From contig OZ023262.1 in the NCBI GenBank assembly GCA_964006375.1, forward strand, positions 89,135,654 to 89,199,653: DNA of 64,000 nt. The letters run 5' to 3'. The notes under the pieces were generated by a model. The model ran no database searches, had not been told where the DNA came from, and worked only from the letters and a program-made list of their open reading frames with translations. This stretch comes from Tillus elongatus. Taxonomy: Eukaryota; Arthropoda; Insecta; Coleoptera; Cleridae. The position numbers and the translations under genes were made by a program. This document shows positions 36,351 to 49,555 of this stretch, one piece after another. The first letter of the stretch is position 1. Each line of letters begins with the position of its first letter.

Positions 36351-36388
36351 GACGATCGTTTCACTAACCAAGTTAGCGTCATCAGAGG
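36351..36388 (-). ncRNA. Hammerhead-ribozyme-like core, minus strand
   Basis: Inverse of the plus core at 36415-36452: intact CTGATGA (36379-36385 on the opposite strand), stem II with GCTAAC facing GTTAGT, GAAAC, ACGATCGT and GTC. Confidence 0.55.
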
Positions 36389-36414
36389 ATGAAACATTAT
36401 GCAGAATGTTTCAC

Positions 36415-36452
36415 CCTCTGATGACGCTAACTTGGTTAGTGAAACGATCGTC
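36415..36452 (+). ncRNA. Hammerhead-ribozyme-like core, plus strand
   Basis: CTGATGA at 36418-36424 is intact, followed by one extra C, stem II GCTAAC-TTG-GTTAGT (one G-T pair), GAAAC at 36441-36445, GATC and GTC at 36450-36452. Inner stem I is CCT facing AGG (36453-36455) here, where other units have CCC facing GGG: a compensatory change that supports the pairing. Confidence 0.6.
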
Positions 36453-36846
36453 AGGTCTTTTAAAATGTGTTGTGGTGATTTGGGTTCTCCAAGTGTACTT
36501 AATATTTGTATTTGCATGGTTAATACGTTCTTCTTCATTTTTTGTTAAAAACAAAGTTTTTGATTTATAACATTCAAGTATTATTTATTGGAAAAAATTA
36601 TTTTGGAAGGCAGACACTCTTATACTGTCGGTTGGCAATAAGAAAATATTTTTAAGTCAAGGAAAGAATATGGGGTTGTCCTATGAAAAAATCTCTATGA
36701 TATCAATGCTATAGGACTAGTGATGGTGGGAAATCATCTATTGTGCAAAAATTAATATTTTTATCAAATAAAATCGACGTATTCCAAGATTTGTTCCAAA
36801 AAAAATTTATTTTGCTTTTCTTAATTTATTTCAGGCTTTAGGTGCG

Positions 36847-39622
<2,776 letters not shown>

Positions 39623-39708
<86 letters not shown>

Positions 39709-39780
39709 ATGGTCATTTGAAGAAATTTTTTGAAGGTTCAAAATTAATTAACAATTTTTTTAATGAAAAATAAGCCAAAG
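39623..39780 (-). mobile_element. H 5' fragment with (TA)n tract
   Basis: (TA)n 39623-39706, then 'tcatttgaagaaattttttg' at 39714, the inverse of the H block 'cttcaaatga'. It is the host element for the mariner at 36983-39616. Confidence 0.55.
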
Positions 39781-40104
39781 TTTTGCTTAGCATTCGTGAA
39801 TTGCTGCAATGAAAACAGCGCAATAAAAACTTCAGAAACGCAGTTATCTAGGGAGATCATAAACTATGATTTTAAGTGCTTTGTAGTATGTGAATAGCTT
39901 TCTAATAAGAACTTGCTGTAGTTGTTTCTCATTACGCTCGCTTAAAAAGTAGTAGCATCTAGAGTACTTTGCATTCAGGAGCGGAAAGTTCTCCAGCACA
40001 CTGAAAAGAAAGACGTCTACAAAACTTTTAGAAACTAATTATTCTTTTCTCTTTTGTTTGAATTATTAAGCATTATACTTGCCGCTTTTATATAGTTATA
40101 TCAG

Positions 40105-40200
40105 TTTAGTGAATTTTCATAGAAAAAAATCCCTATTTAAGAGATAGTCACATTTTAATTTCGAAAAAAATTCTCCAAGCGCGAACTATAACACATATCC
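40105..40200 (+). mobile_element. H 5'-terminal fragment
   Basis: TTTAGTGAATTTTCATAG start at 40105, then 'ctccaagcgcgaactataac' and 'acatatcccg'. It breaks off before any TA tract. Confidence 0.6.
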
Positions 40201-40569
40201 CGTTTGATATGCAGTGTGTGCGGGGTTATCTGAGGCAATAAAGTGCACGCTTAGTGAACACAACACACAAACAGCACACAAGAGCATAAATCACACGAAA
40301 TGTATTTTCACAAAATTAAACGTCAAAACTGAGAAACTGAAAACCACACACACTGTATACCAAATCCCTGGAAAAAGATATGATTGTGTATATTTATAGG
40401 TCAGACATATGTATCTCAAAAAAAAAAAAATAGAAGCACACAGGTACACAACCAATGCAAGTACTGCACTGAACAAACATCGGATATACATTCGATCACG
40501 ACAAGACCAGAATTTTAGACATTAAAAAAAACACTTACAATAGAACAGTAAAAGGGATGATCATGAAAA
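40201..40569. other. Unassigned DNA
   Basis: CA-rich segment without recognised element. The short frames at 40214-40399 (plus) and 40291-40491 (minus) are unsupported. 'acgcttagtgaacacaacac' near 40248 is faintly like the Penelope nuclease region (LSEHN reading), suggesting a decayed Penelope fragment. Confidence 0.3.
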
Positions 40570-40970
40570 AGTCTGGACGCATCAGGCGCGTTATGGTAGT
40601 AAATTTCCATAGAAATTATTTGGCACCAACATTTTTCTCAATAAAATGCCTATAACTTTTTTCTTGTAAGATAGACTTATAATATTTAGTATGTAGTCTT
40701 CTATTTATAATGTAAACCTACGTACCAAATTTAATTACCTTAGCTTTGTCATTTTCGGAGATAAAATTTGTTTCCGAAAAAAACAAGATTTTCCCAGAAA
40801 ACCTGGTCAGACTTTCTTGGCTAACGAACTTGTCCAAGCCACTTACAAAAGAAAGGTACCTGCAAAATTTCATCGAAATCAGCCCATTATTTTTTGAGTT
40901 ATTGGTGTGACACACACGCGCACACACACGCACGCACGCACGCGCGCACATACAAACGCGCAAAACGCAA
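40570..40970 (-). mobile_element. H element 3' part ending in a CA/CG microsatellite
   Basis: Minus-strand copy: tail CTGGACGCATCAGGCGCG at 40573, body with 'aataaaatgcctataacttt' and 'gtccaagccacttacaaaag', up to 'ttattggtgtgacacac' at 40910. Where other copies have (TA)n this one has a CA/CG tract (40911-40970), alternating purine-pyrimidine and potentially Z-DNA forming. The 162-residue minus frame 40718-41206 spans this and the LINE and is meaningless. Confidence 0.65.
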
Positions 40971-40974
40971 AATC

Positions 40975-42640
40975 GTGAAGCGTTCCACATTTTTACAACT
41001 GTAATACCGTTGGGTATCTCATGGACTTCAGACAGCATTAATATTTTAGGTGTAACTTTTAATAATGATATAAATGTAATTAATGACGATATTTTAGAAT
41101 TAATCTTTTCTAAAGTCGGAAATTCAGCAACAAAATGGAAAAATGTTTTGCCATCCCTCTCTTGGAGAGGAAGGGTTATAGTAATTAAACAATTTATAGC
41201 TCCCACCCTATGGTATTCATTTCAGGTATTACCAATACCACGAAGTTTTCTTGAAGGCGTACAAAAATTTCTAATTGAATTATTTTGGGGTGGAAGAAAG
41301 CACTGGGTCACAGAACAGCATATTTGCTTACCTATTTTACCTGGTGGTTTAGGTTTCGTTAATGTCGAATGTTAAGTAAAGTTGTTTCGATTACTGTTTG
41401 CCTGTAAGTTCTTGTTCTGCATAGAAGAACCTAAGTGGTTAGTAATGGCGCGATATTTTTTGTCGACCTATCGAAATTATGGCCCTACCTGATAAGTTCT
41501 CTTCATGAAGCCCTCCCCATATAGAGATAATCACCTTCCCAATTTTTTGTATCAAGTCATGGCCTTTCTTGACATAATAGAATTCAATGCTGCAAATTTG
41601 TTTAGATCATGTAAGATTGGCGGCTTGCCCTTGATTGACTGTAGACTTGTAAATTTTGCTCAATTAACAATTTCAAACTTATTGTTTAGTTTAGGTTTAT
41701 ACAAAATATCTCAGCTAATTGACAACGACAACTGGATAGACTTTCACGATCTAAATATATCAGGTTACAATCCATATCTTAAGTGTAACTTACGGATAAA
41801 TTTTAAACAGTTAAAAGTTAAATTTAGCTCCCACTTCATTAATCGGAACGATGTAGATAGCAACTACTTGGCTTCCATCACATGGCGATTTGTTGACACA
41901 CGAGGACAAATTAAGGATATTTCAACGGATTCGAGGAGAGGCTTACTCAAAGAAATAACTCTCAAACATTATCGGATCAGAGCTCCTTTAAAGGGAGCTT
42001 GGTCTGATGATCCAGTTTACTGGAACAGCTTTGTAGAACATCCAACAGTTTCCCACCAACAGTCGATAGCTTAACGTCTAGCAAAAAATCGCTTAGCGGA
42101 CCTGGTTTTTCTGAATAGGGCAGGAAAGATAGATTCAGACTTGTGTCCTTGGTGCCAAATAATCAGAACGTCCTGGCATCTCTTCGTGCAATGATCCAAA
42201 ACAAAGGATATATGAAATTTTATAAGAGGTATTTTTCTTGGTTTGTTGAATAGACCCTTATATGCGGTAGACATTTATGCTGGATTGTCAGCGGACTTGG
42301 GGCCAATAAGTAAAATTGGCATTTTTTTACTGAATCTTGCCAAGTCGACAATATACAATGCGCTAATGGATGTTTTCCTTGAAGAAAAGGACATTAGACC
42401 ATATTGAACTGTTTTCAAAATTCGTCTGAAGTCACGACTTTATAAGGAATTTATTTGGTATTCAAGGAAACATAACCTAGAGGGCTTTGTTAAACAATGG
42501 TGTTATAAAAGAGTTTTATACAGTGTAGAAAATGGAACGTTATTTTGCAATATATAGTCTCATTACTGTGGCATTGAATACTGAGATAACGGACATTTCC
42601 TCAGTAAATGTTGTTTAATAGTCCACCGTACTTGTGAATA
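40975..42640 (+). mobile_element. TX1/L1-like LINE, 3' part
   Basis: 5'-truncated non-LTR retrotransposon covering the end of the reverse transcriptase and the C-terminal region, with a 3' end at a short (AAT)n tract (42637-42660). A truncated 5' end with an intact 3' end is normal for this class. Confidence 0.7.
41010..42400 (+). pseudogene. TX1-like LINE ORF2, C-terminal part
   Basis: Frame 41010-41375 reads 'ILGVTFNND', 'WKNVLPSLSWRGRVIVIKQF', 'FWGGRKHWV' and 'LPGGLGFVNV', the thumb region typical of TX1/L1-type proteins. A stop near 41373 and a shift separate it from 41505-42074 ('FRSCKIGGLPLIDCRLVNFA', 'LKHYRIRAPLKGAWSDDP'). After another stop near 42074 comes a zinc-finger-like CPWCQ...SWHLF region near 42150. 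Inactive. Confidence 0.7.
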
Positions 42641-42699
42641 ATAATAATAATAATAATAATAAAACACACACAAACGCACGCGCACACTTCTCACGTATC

Positions 42700-43021
42700 T
42701 TAAATATATAGAACATAAATCTAACTCAGTTTGTGAAAACATATCATAGAGTGTTGTAAAGGAAAACGCATTTCTAAAAATGACTTTTAAAACTTTTATA
42801 GCTCTCAACACAAATGTAAAATGTACTAATTTTACACTTTCTTTTTAATATAAAAGACCTGAGGAAGCCGCGCGTAGGGCGGCAAAACGTCGCTTACTCA
42901 AACCCATAAATGCTGTTTTAATTTTTTGTTATAAATGAAGAAGGTTTCACGAAACCAAGCCCAATAAAATGAAGCACAACTCTTGACAAAAAACGAACCA
43001 CAAGTACTTATATCCATATAT
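42700..43021 (+). mobile_element. Penelope-like 3'-terminal fragment with hammerhead-like motif
   Basis: Sister copy of 8143-8310: core at 42859-42891, then 'cttactcaaacccataaatg', 'cacgaaaccaagcccaataa' and the end 'ccacaagtacttatatcc' in TA-rich sequence. The 5' boundary is uncertain. Confidence 0.5.
42859..42891 (+). ncRNA. Hammerhead-like core (minimal stem III)
   Basis: CTGAGGA, then A, GCCGC facing GCGGC, AAAAC (expected GAAAC) and GTC. See the motif at 8260-8293, which keeps GAAAC but has lost the final A of the first box. Confidence 0.45.
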
Positions 43022-43026
43022 ATTTA

Positions 43027-43060
43027 TATAATATGTGAGTTTATAAAACCCTTTATAGAT
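43027..43060 (-). repeat. 3' LTR, outer 34 bp (split by LINE)
   Basis: 'tatgtgagtttataaaaccc' to 'agat' matches 52175-52208 of the other LTR with one visible difference. The rest of this LTR is 46347-46679. Confidence 0.8.
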
Positions 43061-43346
43061 TTTTTTTAAATTTCAACAACACACCACGAGGGCTTACAGC
43101 CTAAATACTATCGTACCGTGGGTGTTGACAAGGAGGAAAGAGGCAGCTTGTTAATTCTGGACTTGAAGGTTTAGAGGTTCGGATGAGAAGGAAAAACATG
43201 TGCCGGCAAGGAATTCCACAACTTGGAAGTCCTCGGGACAAAAGAGCGGGCATAACAAGATGTTCTAAGTCTGGTGACCTGGACAGTAAAAGGGTGCATT
43301 CGCTCTGTTCCCCTGGTAGATCTGTTGGGGGAAGCAGGTGGGGGAA

Positions 43347-45063
43347 CTATGGGGGAAAGCTGCTCTGAGCAGTGCCCGTGCAGATATATATAAAAGAGAG
43401 AGAGAGGTCACCAACGGCACGTCGGTGGGCAAGGGATGGCAGCCTTTGGGTGAGGGTAGGGTCACCGATGAGACGTATAGCTCTCTTTTGAATTGATTCC
43501 AGGATAGCTAGTGTAGAAGCGGCAGCGGCACCCCAGATGTGGGAGCAGTATTCAGGGTTTGGCCTTATTTGTGAAGTATATAAGGTACAGAGATTAGCTG
43601 GTGAAAAGTATTTGCGAGCCCGGAAGAGGAAACCTAATTTCTTAGCAGCCGCTTCTGCAATTGATGTGACATGTTGGTGCCAATTAAGATTTCGATCCAC
43701 ATAAATACCAACAAGAGAAAAGGACTCATTACTTTTAATAACTTAGTTGTTCATTGTGATTGGTCTAGGGCTGGTGTACCTCTTGTGAGAAAGAAAGCAA
43801 GACTTAGTTTTGGTGGGGTTGAATTGTACAAGATTTCTACTTCCCCAGTCTAATATTTTTTGGAGATCCACGCAGACAGAACCCTCCATGAGTCTGCGAT
43901 CCTCATCTAATTTGGCTAAAGAGACAGGCTTAGAATATTGTATATTTGAATGGAGGGTGCTGTCGTCCGCGTAGCTGTAAACTGGGTTGGATGTGCTAGA
44001 GAGGAGGTCATTGATGTGGAGAAGAAACAAAGTAGGGGCTTAAGCTGAGCCTTGAGGAACTCCTGCATTAATTGGATACAGTTTAGAGGAATGGCCATCC
44101 ACAACAACAGATATGCGCCTGTTGGAGAGGAAATTTGCTGTCCAGGTACAAAGTTTTGGTGGTAGCCCATAGACCGGAAATTTATTAAGCAGCGCTGCGT
44201 GCCAGACCTGGTCGAGTGCTTTTGATATGTCTAGAGCAACAATCTGGGATTCACCGTGTTGTTCCGTAGACTTGTTCCAAGAATGGGTGACAAAGGAAAG
44301 GAGGTCGGCAGTCGATCTGCGCTGACGGAATCCATACTGCCTGTCGTGAATTAGACTGCGTTTTTCAAGAATTTTAGTAATTCGTTGTTTATATACTTTT
44401 CCATCACTTTAGAGACTACTGAAAGGAGAGAAATAGGCCTGTAGTTGCTGGGAAGCTCTTTGGATCCTTTCTTGGGGATGGGTTGTACTCGAGCAGTTTT
44501 CCAGTTACTAGGGAATATGCCTTTATTATAAGATATCTGAAACCGACGAGTCAGGACAGGAGAAAGCACTGGTGCGCATTTTTTGAGAACAATTGCTGGG
44601 ATCTCGTCAAGGCCAGAGGCTTTCCTGGTATTAAGACAAGAGAGCATCTTTCGTACCTTTTTAGTTTTGAAAATGATATCCGTCATTTTATGCGCGACAT
44701 TGGGGACTGTTGGTGGTTAAACATTTCGAGGTGGGTTGAGAGTAGAATTGCCGGCAAACAACGAAGCAAAAGTTCAGCCTTTCCCAGGGCGGTAGAAACA
44801 ATTTCATCCCCTGAGACAAGAGGTGGGAACGTGCTTTTGTAGAAATTATTCCCAATAGATTTAGCAAGAGTCCAGAAGGGTTTGCCGCCGTTGGAGCTTA
44901 AGAGGACTTTGTTTTTGATGTGGTTATTAAACGAGTTTTTTTGCCTCAGAAAGAATGCGGACATAGCGGTTTCTTGCGTCGTTAAATGCTTGATGATTTT
45001 CTTGACTGGGATTGTGTAGAAGCGTTTTGGGAGCTTTGACCCTTTCAAGTCTGGTCTTGTCAC
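43347..45063 (-). pseudogene. LINE reverse transcriptase
   Basis: 'NGGKPFWTLAKSIG' near 44880. Frame 44351-44686 carries 'NTRKASGLDEIPAIVLKKCA' and 'PSNWKTARVQPIPKKGS' with 'YRPISLLSVVSKVMEKYI'. 44030-43743 carries the active site YADD (43962-43973) and 'FNPTKTKSCFLSHKR'. 43347-43700 carries 'EYCSHIWGAAAASTLAILES' and 'QKRAIRLIGDPTLTQRLPSL'. This motif set is typical of CR1/jockey-group elements. Stops and shifts, including near 44040 and 44350, make it inactive. Confidence 0.8.
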
Positions 45064-45106
45064 AGGATTTAGAGAATCAGGGCTTTTGAGTGGCTGCAGA
45101 GGTTTT

Positions 45107-45960
45107 CTATGTACGTGGGATAAATAATTCCATGCCAGCTTGGATAATTTCGGTGACGTTTTGTGAGATATCAGAGGGGTCAGGATGAGAGAAGCAGACC
45201 GACGCCCATGGAAATGAGGAAAAGTAATCCCGCATTTCGTCCCAGTTTGCGTAGTTGTAGTGCCAAACGATGCGTGGGTGTGATGACTGTGTGATCTCGG
45301 GTTGCATTGAGCAGGAAGCAGTGACTATGCCGTGGTCTGTGCGACCAAGGGGGGCGGTGACTGATATCTTATAGCATTCAGGTTGTGTAGTAAGAAGGAG
45401 ATCCAAGGGATTTGCGCTGTGTGTTGGGATACGAGGAAAGTAAGTTGCTGAACCATATTGGCTAAAGAATTGCTGACTGCAAAGGCCTCCGCTGCTCTCC
45501 CTTGTGGATCGGTTTTTGAAGATCCTAACCATTCCTTATTATGGACATTGAAGTCACCAAGAATAGTGACGTCGGAGGAAGGATATTCGGAAATCAGATG
45601 GTCGGTTTTTTCAGAAAGGTAGTCAAAGAGCTGGACAAAGTTGTTGTCAGAAGGTGACCGGTAAATGCAACAGATGAATTTAGTTGCAGCCCTGAGAGAG
45701 AGAGAGAGATATCCATAGTATGTCTTTTCTTCTAGCTTCTAAATTGGGGAGCCTGGTGCAGGGTAGATTGCTACGGACGTATGCGCACACGCCTCCATGC
45801 AATCTAAAGGAAGTAAGGAGCTCATACCCCGGGAAATTAAGGTGACTAGTGGCTGTTTTGGCACTGATTTGGGTTTCGGTGAGGAAGAGGAGTTGGGGCC
45901 TGTTGGTGGACGGAGTTCAGGTTAGAATTTAGGCCACATATATTCGAAAAGGATATGTTA
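45107..45960 (-). pseudogene. LINE apurinic-type endonuclease
   Basis: Nicks the target for reverse transcription. The readings include NICGLNSNLNSVH near 45930, 'LNFPGYELLTSF' near 45830, 'VTILGDFNVHNKEW' near 45550, 'PTHSANPLDLLLTTQP' near 45390 and 'LGRTDHGIVTASC' near 45330 (the SDH-type catalytic region, here TDH). Frame breaks occur at about 45535 and 45880, so it is not intact. Confidence 0.75.
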
Positions 45961-46346
45961 AATCTTGATGTTGGCGCCCCCTGTACACCCCTCTCCCGGA
46001 GATCCGAATGGAGGACTATTTTGCCTCCGGAATATGTTGTACAAGGAGGAGCCATCATCATTTTGGTTATAAGGGAAACCGACTCATACACCAGAACCGG
46101 AAACGTCCGTTGGGACTTCACCGGCCCCTTGATGTATGGGGTGGTACCTGCTTGGGCGTGAAAAAATCCTTTACTATTACGTAAAGGAAAATTCCACTAC
46201 CACCTGCTATGGATTGGATTGGATCAATGTCTACCCCTTTAAAAATAAGATTTATAAAGGGACTATCAATTGTCCAATAGCTATGCTTTTCGACATAGTA
46301 GGAGGATACAAAACATGATTTTGCATCCATGCCTATTGTCGGAGAT

Positions 46347-46679
46347 TGTTGGAATTGCGAAACAAAACTAAATTGAGTTGCTCTGAAAAGAGTGTTTTTT
46401 ATTAATCACAATAAATCAATACTATTTACATCAATCGAACATTACTAAGTACAAATCTTACCTGAAAAGAGAAACAACATTTAAAGCTTTTATTTTTCCA
46501 ATTCCTTAACAATTTAAAATTTTTATTAGTCTGATAAATTTTATTCCTAATTAAATTACTTGAATAACTTGTTTACATTTAATGGTGTGCCCTCTATATT
46601 TACTCTCACAAAGTCATGCGCCCTAGTTAATGAGCGGGAAACTCAAACTTAATGAAGTACCATGAGAACTTGATTTACA
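46347..46679 (-). repeat. 3' LTR, main part
   Basis: 333 bp matching 52209-52541 with about a dozen scattered differences, which points to an old insertion. A purine-rich tract on the minus strand (plus 46680-46695, 'tctccccactccc') directly precedes it and is the likely polypurine tract. Confidence 0.9.
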
Positions 46680-46837
46680 TCTCCCCACTCCCAAGACCTT
46701 ATACACCCAAGGTTGGTACCGGAACAAGTTTTGTTATGTGAAAGAAATTTGATTGGATTCTTTTTCTTCTGTGTTTATTCTATAAATTGAGTTTGACAGT
46801 TTTCCTAAAATTTGATATCGGCCGATTTTTAATTCAT

Positions 46838-47758
46838 CTAGTTTTCTTTTCGATTTAACCGGTTTCTGTTTTCCACATATACTAAATCTCCTATTTTTAG
46901 TTCGCATATTTTTCTGTTTTTGTCGAATCGTTGCTTATTATAATTATGTGTTTTTATAGTCCTTGCCAATGCTACTTTGCTATTTTTCGATAAGTCATCA
47001 TATGTTATTTTTTCTTTCGAATCATCTAGTAAAATATTGACATTTTTTCCTTCTAATAAATATTTTGGAGCAAATCCTGTCACCGTGTGCTTTGTTTCAT
47101 TATATTTTTGGGTACATTCGTGAGCAATAGTCGTCCATGCTATTTTTTTTCTTTCATTCATCTAATATCTAATTTTATTAACTAATGTTTAGTGTAATCT
47201 TTCATTCAAACCATTTGAAAAAGGTGCATTTACTGCAGTGAAACTAATCGGTATATTTTCTTTATCTAAAAAGTTTTTAAATTCTTTTGAATTTATACCC
47301 GGATATTGATCCGATAAAATCATGCCAATTTTATTTCCCTGTGTCACCTTTTTAACAAGCTTTATAAAATCTTTCGGACTTTGAGTTTTTGATGTCAAAA
47401 TATATGCATATCTCGTGAAGTGGTCTACCATAAGGTGTAAAGATGTTTTTGTAGAACGTGAGCCACCAAATCCCCCTATGGTATCTATAGACATTATTTC
47501 AAAAGGGTAAGTAGCGGGACCTAGGTGAGACATCAGTCCAAATTAACATCTAGTTTGTTGTACTCCTATATGACAGTAAAGATAATGTATGTTTTCTATA
47601 ATTTTTTTACTAAATTCCTCGGTCAATATAATCTTTTCCTTTTTTCCTACCTTCTTATAATATATTTTATTATTTAATTTTAGTTTGTTTATAACCTGTT
47701 TTATGTATTCATTTTTTTCTTGATACCTTTCGATATCTTCTAGTTTAATAAAGTTCAC
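46838..47758 (-). pseudogene. Ty3/gypsy integrase
   Basis: Joins element DNA to the target. 47543-47758 holds the N-terminal zinc-binding region ('HYLYCHIGVQQTR'). 47189-47533 holds the catalytic core: Asp in 'EIMSIDTIGGF', Asp in 'GMILSDQYPG', Glu in 'NGLNERLH', consistent with DD35E. 46838-47161 is the C-terminal part ('RFDKNRKICELKIGDLVYVE'). Stops at both junctions inactivate it. Confidence 0.8.
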
Positions 47759-47761
47759 AAT

Positions 47762-48220
47762 TTACAAACTTTTCTCTAGATTTTCATATGGTTCTAATAC
47801 GGGGTTTCTGCTCAAACTATCAGCTTCTAAATTGTACTTCCCCATAGAATATATTACTTCAAAATTAAATTGAGATAGATAATAAGTGAGGTCTCCCAGA
47901 TCTTTGTCTGTTCTAGCCTTAATATTCATTTTTTCTAGAGGCTTATGATCAGAGAAAACTGTAAGCTTTTTTCCTCTGAGCCAATACTGCCAATATTTCA
48001 CTGCCTCTCTTATTGCTAAATACTCCAGATATATAGCTTTTTTATTTTTTTGGGTGTCATTCAGTTTTCTCGAAAAATATGCACAAGGTTTGTCTTCTCT
48101 AAAGTGATATGGTTGTTTCAGTACAGCGCCTGTGCCCTTTATACTAGCGTCCGTATAAATATGTATCGGTAGGTCTGGGTCAAAGATTGCTAAAATGGGT
48201 TTTAAACAAAGCAGCTTTTT
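47762..48220 (-). pseudogene. Ty3/gypsy RNase H
   Basis: Continues the RT after the H copy. 'PIHIYTDASIKGTGAVL' near 48140 (first catalytic Asp), 'KPCAYFSRKLNDTQ' and 'YLEYLAIREAV', then 47762-48001 with 'GKKLTVFSDHKPLEKM', 'DLTYYLSQFNFEVIYSMGKY' and 'EADSLSRNPV'. This is the standard gypsy RNase H layout. It ends just before the integrase frame. Confidence 0.8.
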
Positions 48221-48349
48221 AGTGAATTTTCTTAAAAAAAATTCACTAATGAGGAGATCCCGACTTTTGAATTTTGAAAAAATTTCTTCAAATGAGCGCT
48301 AATTAGGCCCCCCAGAAAACATATCCGGGGTCAGTTTCAATTTTTATAT

Positions 48350-48447
<98 letters not shown>

Positions 48448-49555
48448 GTCACACCGATAACTCAAAAGATAATGGGCCGATTTTGATCAAATTTGGTGAA
48501 AAAATTCCTTTTGCAAATGGCTTGGACGAGTTTGTTAGTCAGGAAAATCTGCCCAGGTTTTCCCGGAAAATTTTGTGTTTTCTTTCGAAAAAAATTTATA
48601 TCTCCGGAATTAACAAAGTAAGGGCAACCTATTTTGGTACGCAGGTTTACATCCTTATAGGTAAGTTACCTACCAAAATCTAGCTACTTAGGTCAAAACA
48701 AAAAAAAGTTATAGGCATTTAAAAATAAATAAATTGCGGTTTTCCTCAAAACGTCAAAGTGGCGATTTAAAATGTCAAAATTGGCAACATTTAGGCAAAT
48801 AACTTAAATCTAATACGGGCTATAGAAATAAAATGTCTCAAGAAGGAGCCTAAAGGAGAACCCTAAAGTCTTAGTTTCAACCGTCATAGTCCTTCATTTT
48901 ACTAAAATATTTGCAGAAAATTCATTTCAAAGAGACCCTTTCTCTGATGCTTGGCAGTAGCCTTAGCTATAGAGTTTATCATTTAATGGTATATAATTTT
49001 TGTCAAATTTTCGTAAAAAATTAATAAAGCTCAATATATCCGTTATTATATAAGATATGAAGAAAATTTTGTATATATTAATTATAGGGTGTCTTGAGCT
49101 ACATCTTAAAATAATATTTCTGCAATCATAGGGTGGCCCATAAGTCGTTGGTGATATAAATTTCCTTTTTTTAATCAAACACGCCTTATGTTATTGCATT
49201 TTCCATCGAAATATAATGCATATTTGTAAGAAAATAAATTCTGGACGCAGCAAGTGCGTTATGGTAGCGAATTTTGATCAAATGTTTCATATTTGAACAG
49301 CTCAATTTGCTATTAACCTATAAGGTTGACCAAGAAACGTGTTTTTTCGGAAACACTTTAAGTTTACTTTTGGAAATTTTTGTACATTTTCACACAATAA
49401 AGTTATTTTGATGAAACAAGGCACATTGTTTTTACTATATAGGTTATACTGGTAACCAAATTTGATGCCTGCTTTCTTAAAAAAAACACACATATTTGTT
49501 ATTAAAAAGATTTTTATGAAAATTCACTACCATAACGCATTTGCTGCGTCCAGAA
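48221..49555 (+). mobile_element. H element, complete reference copy, inserted in gypsy pol
   Basis: 1335 bp. Left junction 'cagcTTTTT' then AGTGAATTTTC and its mirror image (GAAAA-ATTCACT type) forming a short hairpin. Then come the 'ttcttcaaatgagcgctaat' block, (TA)n 48354-48437, 'cacaccgataactcaaaaga', the body (fixed order, no frame conserved) and an inverted pair of tails at 49233-49270 and 49516-49555. The terminal one reads GAAAATTCACT, ACC, ATAACGCA, TTTGC, TGCGTCCAGAA before TTTTT. ACGCA/TGCGT is the 3' hairpin. Flanks are contiguous gypsy codons, which fixes both ends to within the T-run. Confidence 0.85.
48354..48437. repeat. (TA)n microsatellite
   Basis: About 84 bp of TA, H-internal, followed by TATG repeats. 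Confidence 0.95.

Larger units (their letters stand above)
36267..36500. mobile_element. Palindromic hammerhead unit with perfect 13-bp target duplication
   Basis: AATATTTGTATTT occurs at 36254-36266 and 36501-36513 and is present once in the restored mariner reading. The insert is 234 bp. A unique left end ('actaagtgaagattggaacc') is followed by arms of about 88 bp (36300-36388 and 36415-36500, starting 'cacttggaaaaccc' and ending 'gggttctccaagtg'). The arms surround a 26-bp loop that itself has a small AACATT/AATGTT hairpin. Each arm holds one complete hammerhead-like core. The unit moved as a palindrome. Confidence 0.8.
34900..36846 (+). mobile_element. Decayed mariner carrying a SINE and a palindromic insertion
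   Basis: The right tip at 36846 ('ggtgcgtaat') joins a TA tract. Its subterminal sequence 'cttaatttatttcaggcttt' resembles the right end of 27510-28091. Transposase coding is interrupted by the SINE 35096-35470 (target repeat tggaaa) and by the 234-bp unit 36267-36500 (13-bp target repeat). The left tip is not identified. Confidence 0.65.
43061..46342 (-). mobile_element. CR1/jockey-like LINE nested in the gypsy 3' LTR
   Basis: About 3.3 kb. The 3' end at 43061 is marked by a short A-tail (T-run on the plus strand). Target repeat AGAT at 43057-43060 and 46343-46346; joining the flanks restores the LTR exactly. The 5' region is shared with the second copy at 63330-64000. It is less AT-rich than the rest of the window. 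Confidence 0.85.

Noticed and set aside
40718..41206. 162-residue minus-strand frame
   Set aside because: It spans the antisense of the TX1-like LINE, a CA/CG microsatellite and H body; a fusion of unrelated repeats.
42637..42660. (AAT)n at the LINE 3' end as evidence of a Dong/R4-type element
   Set aside because: Target or tail repeats of this kind fit Dong, but the protein readings are TX1/L1-like, so the tail alone was not used for classification.
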